Assembly: GCF_009647655.1 (NCBI RefSeq) | Contig: NZ_WJFD01000001.1 | Coordinates: 3,162,001 to 3,226,000, forward strand | Length of the DNA stretch: 64,000 nt | DNA from: Chitinophaga sp. SYP-B3965 | GTDB taxonomy: Bacteria; Bacteroidota; Bacteroidia; Chitinophagales; Chitinophagaceae | Direction of reading: 5' to 3' | Shown here: piece after piece, positions 62,608-64,000 of the stretch | Layout of the letters: each line of letters opens with the position of its first letter | Numbering within the stretch: position 1 is the first letter of the stretch | Program-made: the position numbers and the translations under genes | Notes under the pieces: model-generated | Database searches by the model: none | Told to the model about the DNA's origin: nothing | Seen by the model: only the letters and a program-made list of their open reading frames with translations

Positions 62608-63666
62608 ATGAGCGATCAATTGCCGGTATTGGAAGATGAACTGGAAAACGGGGAAGGTAGCGAGGAACTCTACGAAAGGGTGAACCTTATCGTGGATAGA
62701 GGACAGGAGCCTTTACGGATAGACAAGTTCATCCAGAACCGCATTGAGGGCGCCACCCGCAGTAAAGTGCAGCAGGCTATTGAGGCCGGCATGGTGCTGG
62801 TTAATGATAAACCTGTTAAGGCGAATTATAAGGTGCGGCCCCTGGACCGCCTCATTGTATATTCCAACAGAAGCCCTGAGAGCACAGAGATCAAACCGGA
62901 AAACATTCCCCTGAACATTGTATATGAAGATGAGGATGTAATGGTGATCAATAAACCTCCCGGTATGGTGGTACATCCCGGTTCCGGCAACCCCAACGGC
63001 ACACTGGTAAATGCTTTGGCCTATTATCTCAGTGAGGATAAGGAGAATGTGGTGGAAACCATCCCCCGTTTTGGGCTGGTGCACCGGATAGATAAAAATA
63101 CCAGCGGCCTGCTCGTAATAGCCAAATCAGAAAAGGCCATGACGGACCTGGCCAAACAGTTCTTTGATCATACTGTAAACCGGCGCTATATGGCATTGGT
63201 ATGGGGTGATTTTGAAGAAGAAAAAGGCACGGTAGAAGGCCATGTTGGCCGCCACCAGCGTTTGCGGAAGATCATGGATGTTTACCCGGATGGGGAACAG
63301 GGCAAGGAAGCCATCACGCATTATGAAGTACTGGAACGTTTTAATTATGTAACACTCGTTGCCTGTAAGCTCGAAACTGGCCGTACACACCAGATCCGGG
63401 TGCACATGCAGCATATAGGGCATTCCCTCTTTAATGATGAAACTTATGGCGGGGACCGTATTGTAAAAGGAACGGTGTACACAAAATACAAACAGTTTGT
63501 AGATAACTGCTTCGAGATCATGCCACGGCATGCCCTGCATGCCCAGACATTAGGGTTTATTCATCCCAAAACCCGCCAGCCGATGCTATTTGAGAGTGAA
63601 TTACCGGCAGATTTTACCGGGGTACTGGAAAAATGGAGAAGATATAAGCGCCGGGAGGAGGATTGA
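62608..63666 (+). CDS. rluD: RluA-family 23S rRNA pseudouridine synthase
   Basis: 352 residues from ATG 62608. A TTG-initiated longer reading would start at 62590 inside the -7 box and is rejected. An S4 RNA-binding domain (about 30-90, LRIDKFIQNRIEGATRSKVQQAIEAGMVLVNDKPVKANYKVRPLDRL) precedes the synthase domain with VINKPPGMVVHPGSGN, the catalytic Asp in VHRIDKNTSGLLVIAKS, and LETGRTHQIRVHMQHIGHSLFND. The S4 domain and size suggest the RluD type acting on 23S rRNA; the exact position modified is not certain. Confidence 0.92.
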   Translation: MSDQLPVLEDELENGEGSEELYERVNLIVDRGQEPLRIDKFIQNRIEGATRSKVQQAIEAGMVLVNDKPVKANYKVRPLDRLIVYSNRSPESTEIKPENIPLNIVYEDEDVMVINKPPGMVVHPGSGNPNGTLVNALAYYLSEDKENVVETIPRFGLVHRIDKNTSGLLVIAKSEKAMTDLAKQFFDHTVNRRYMALVWGDFEEEKGTVEGHVGRHQRLRKIMDVYPDGEQGKEAITHYEVLERFNYVTLVACKLETGRTHQIRVHMQHIGHSLFNDETYGGDRIVKGTVYTKYKQFVDNCFEIMPRHALHAQTLGFIHPKTRQPMLFESELPADFTGVLEKWRRYKRREED

Positions 63667-63814
63667 GTGTAATTTTTAAGGGATTATTCCGTTAAATAGG
63701 CATTCTGCTTAAATTAATCCTTTACTATGCAAACCAAGATCTGCCTATACACCTGCGTTTCATCTTAATTTCATATTAATTATTTTATTAAAAACATTCT
63801 ACATATCATTTTTT

Positions 63815-63829
63815 CTACTAATTTAGTAG
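63815..63829. other. Short perfect palindrome before the last gene
   Basis: CTACTAA-T-TTAGTAG, 7-bp arms, ending 4 bases before the ATG at 63834. Possibly an operator or a hairpin at the ribosome entry site. The gap 63667-63833 otherwise shows only AT-rich sequence without a clear promoter. Confidence 0.35.
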
Positions 63830-63833
63830 CATA

Positions 63834-64000
63834 ATGCGTCCCAAGAAAAACCTGACCAGTATCCTGACTATTCTGTTCCTGAGTGCCTTTGCTATTCATA
63901 TAGTCAAAGCCGGTAACCGTCCCCTGCTCACAAACTTTATCTATAGCACTACCTGTATTAACGATACCGTGAAATTCAGGATAACAGACGATATCACAAC
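63834..64000 (+). CDS. Secreted protein, N-terminal fragment (cut by window end)
   Basis: ATG at 63834, then 55 codons and two bases open to the edge. MRPKKNLTSILTILFLSAFAIHIVKAG is a signal peptide. The mature part begins NRPLLTNFIYSTTCINDTVKFRITDDI, which resembles the start of PKD- or Ig-like repeat proteins of Bacteroidota, often very large and exported by the type IX system. The identification is only suggestive because the rest is missing. Confidence 0.55.
   Translation, partial: MRPKKNLTSILTILFLSAFAIHIVKAGNRPLLTNFIYSTTCINDTVKFRITDDIT

Noticed and set aside
1-64000. CRISPR arrays, insertion sequences, prophage, rRNA or tRNA genes
   Set aside because: No regularly spaced direct repeats of CRISPR type, transposase or phage genes, or recognisable RNA gene sequences were found on reading through the window; small RNAs without sequence hallmarks would be missed.

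Overview
The window looks like a chromosomal segment of a Bacteroidota member, most likely Chitinophagaceae (Chitinophaga-like). This is inferred from gene content, not from a search. Supporting signs are a DAHP synthase fused to chorismate mutase, a Bacteroidetes-type OxyR and secreted S74-like protein, a CarboxypepD_reg/OMP beta-barrel protein, several GH families, and promoters that fit the Bacteroidota pattern TTTG-N19/20-TAnnTTTG. No rRNA, tRNA, CRISPR array, insertion sequence or prophage was seen. Both ends are cut inside genes: a DUF4142 protein on the left and a secreted protein on the right.

Layout. 1-11.5 kb: mixed housekeeping and envelope genes (GT2 plus methyltransferase pair, unknown secreted helical protein, OxyR, a DUF6934-like protein with a Cys ladder, an S41 C-terminal processing protease, a PQQ-type sugar dehydrogenase, an MFS exporter and a YkgJ-type Cys-cluster protein). 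11.6-23.8 kb: gcvP, an 11-bp repeat array forming a large palindrome, an outer-membrane beta-barrel protein, a deaminase, a TPR protein, DinB, a CocE-type hydrolase and an FKBP isomerase. 23.8-31.5 kb: an aromatic amino acid operon on the minus strand (pheA, aminotransferase, tyrA, DAHP synthase/chorismate mutase, aroB, aroA, aroC). Two leader-peptide attenuators lie in series in front of it. 31.7-34.9 kb: small lipoprotein, sigma factor with a membrane anti-sigma-like/trypsin fusion, small proteins.

35-44.4 kb: a sugar block on the minus strand: GH95 and GH29 fucosidases, then a Na+/sugar symporter, xylB, xylA and an aldose epimerase behind a palindromic operator candidate. 44.5-46.4 kb: a FAD oxidase and a HigBA toxin-antitoxin pair with a 12-bp-arm inverted repeat in its promoter. 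46.4-54.2 kb: the branched-chain amino acid cluster ilvE-ilvD-ilvB-ilvN-ilvC-ilvA (minus), with a Leu/Val/Ile-rich leader peptide and terminator in front of ilvE. 54.3-61.1 kb: a hexosamine salvage pair (kinase plus nucleotidyltransferase) diverging from a GH29-GH20-PLP enzyme run. 61-64 kb: a secreted protein, lipB and an rluD-like gene from back-to-back promoters, and the cut secreted gene.

The most notable content is absent from an ORF-only view: three short leader peptides (31410-31469, 31232-31306, 54036-54149, all minus strand), each followed by a terminator and by sequences that can form a competing antiterminator. Together they suggest that both amino acid operons are controlled by ribosome-mediated attenuation, with the aromatic operon read through two successive gates.
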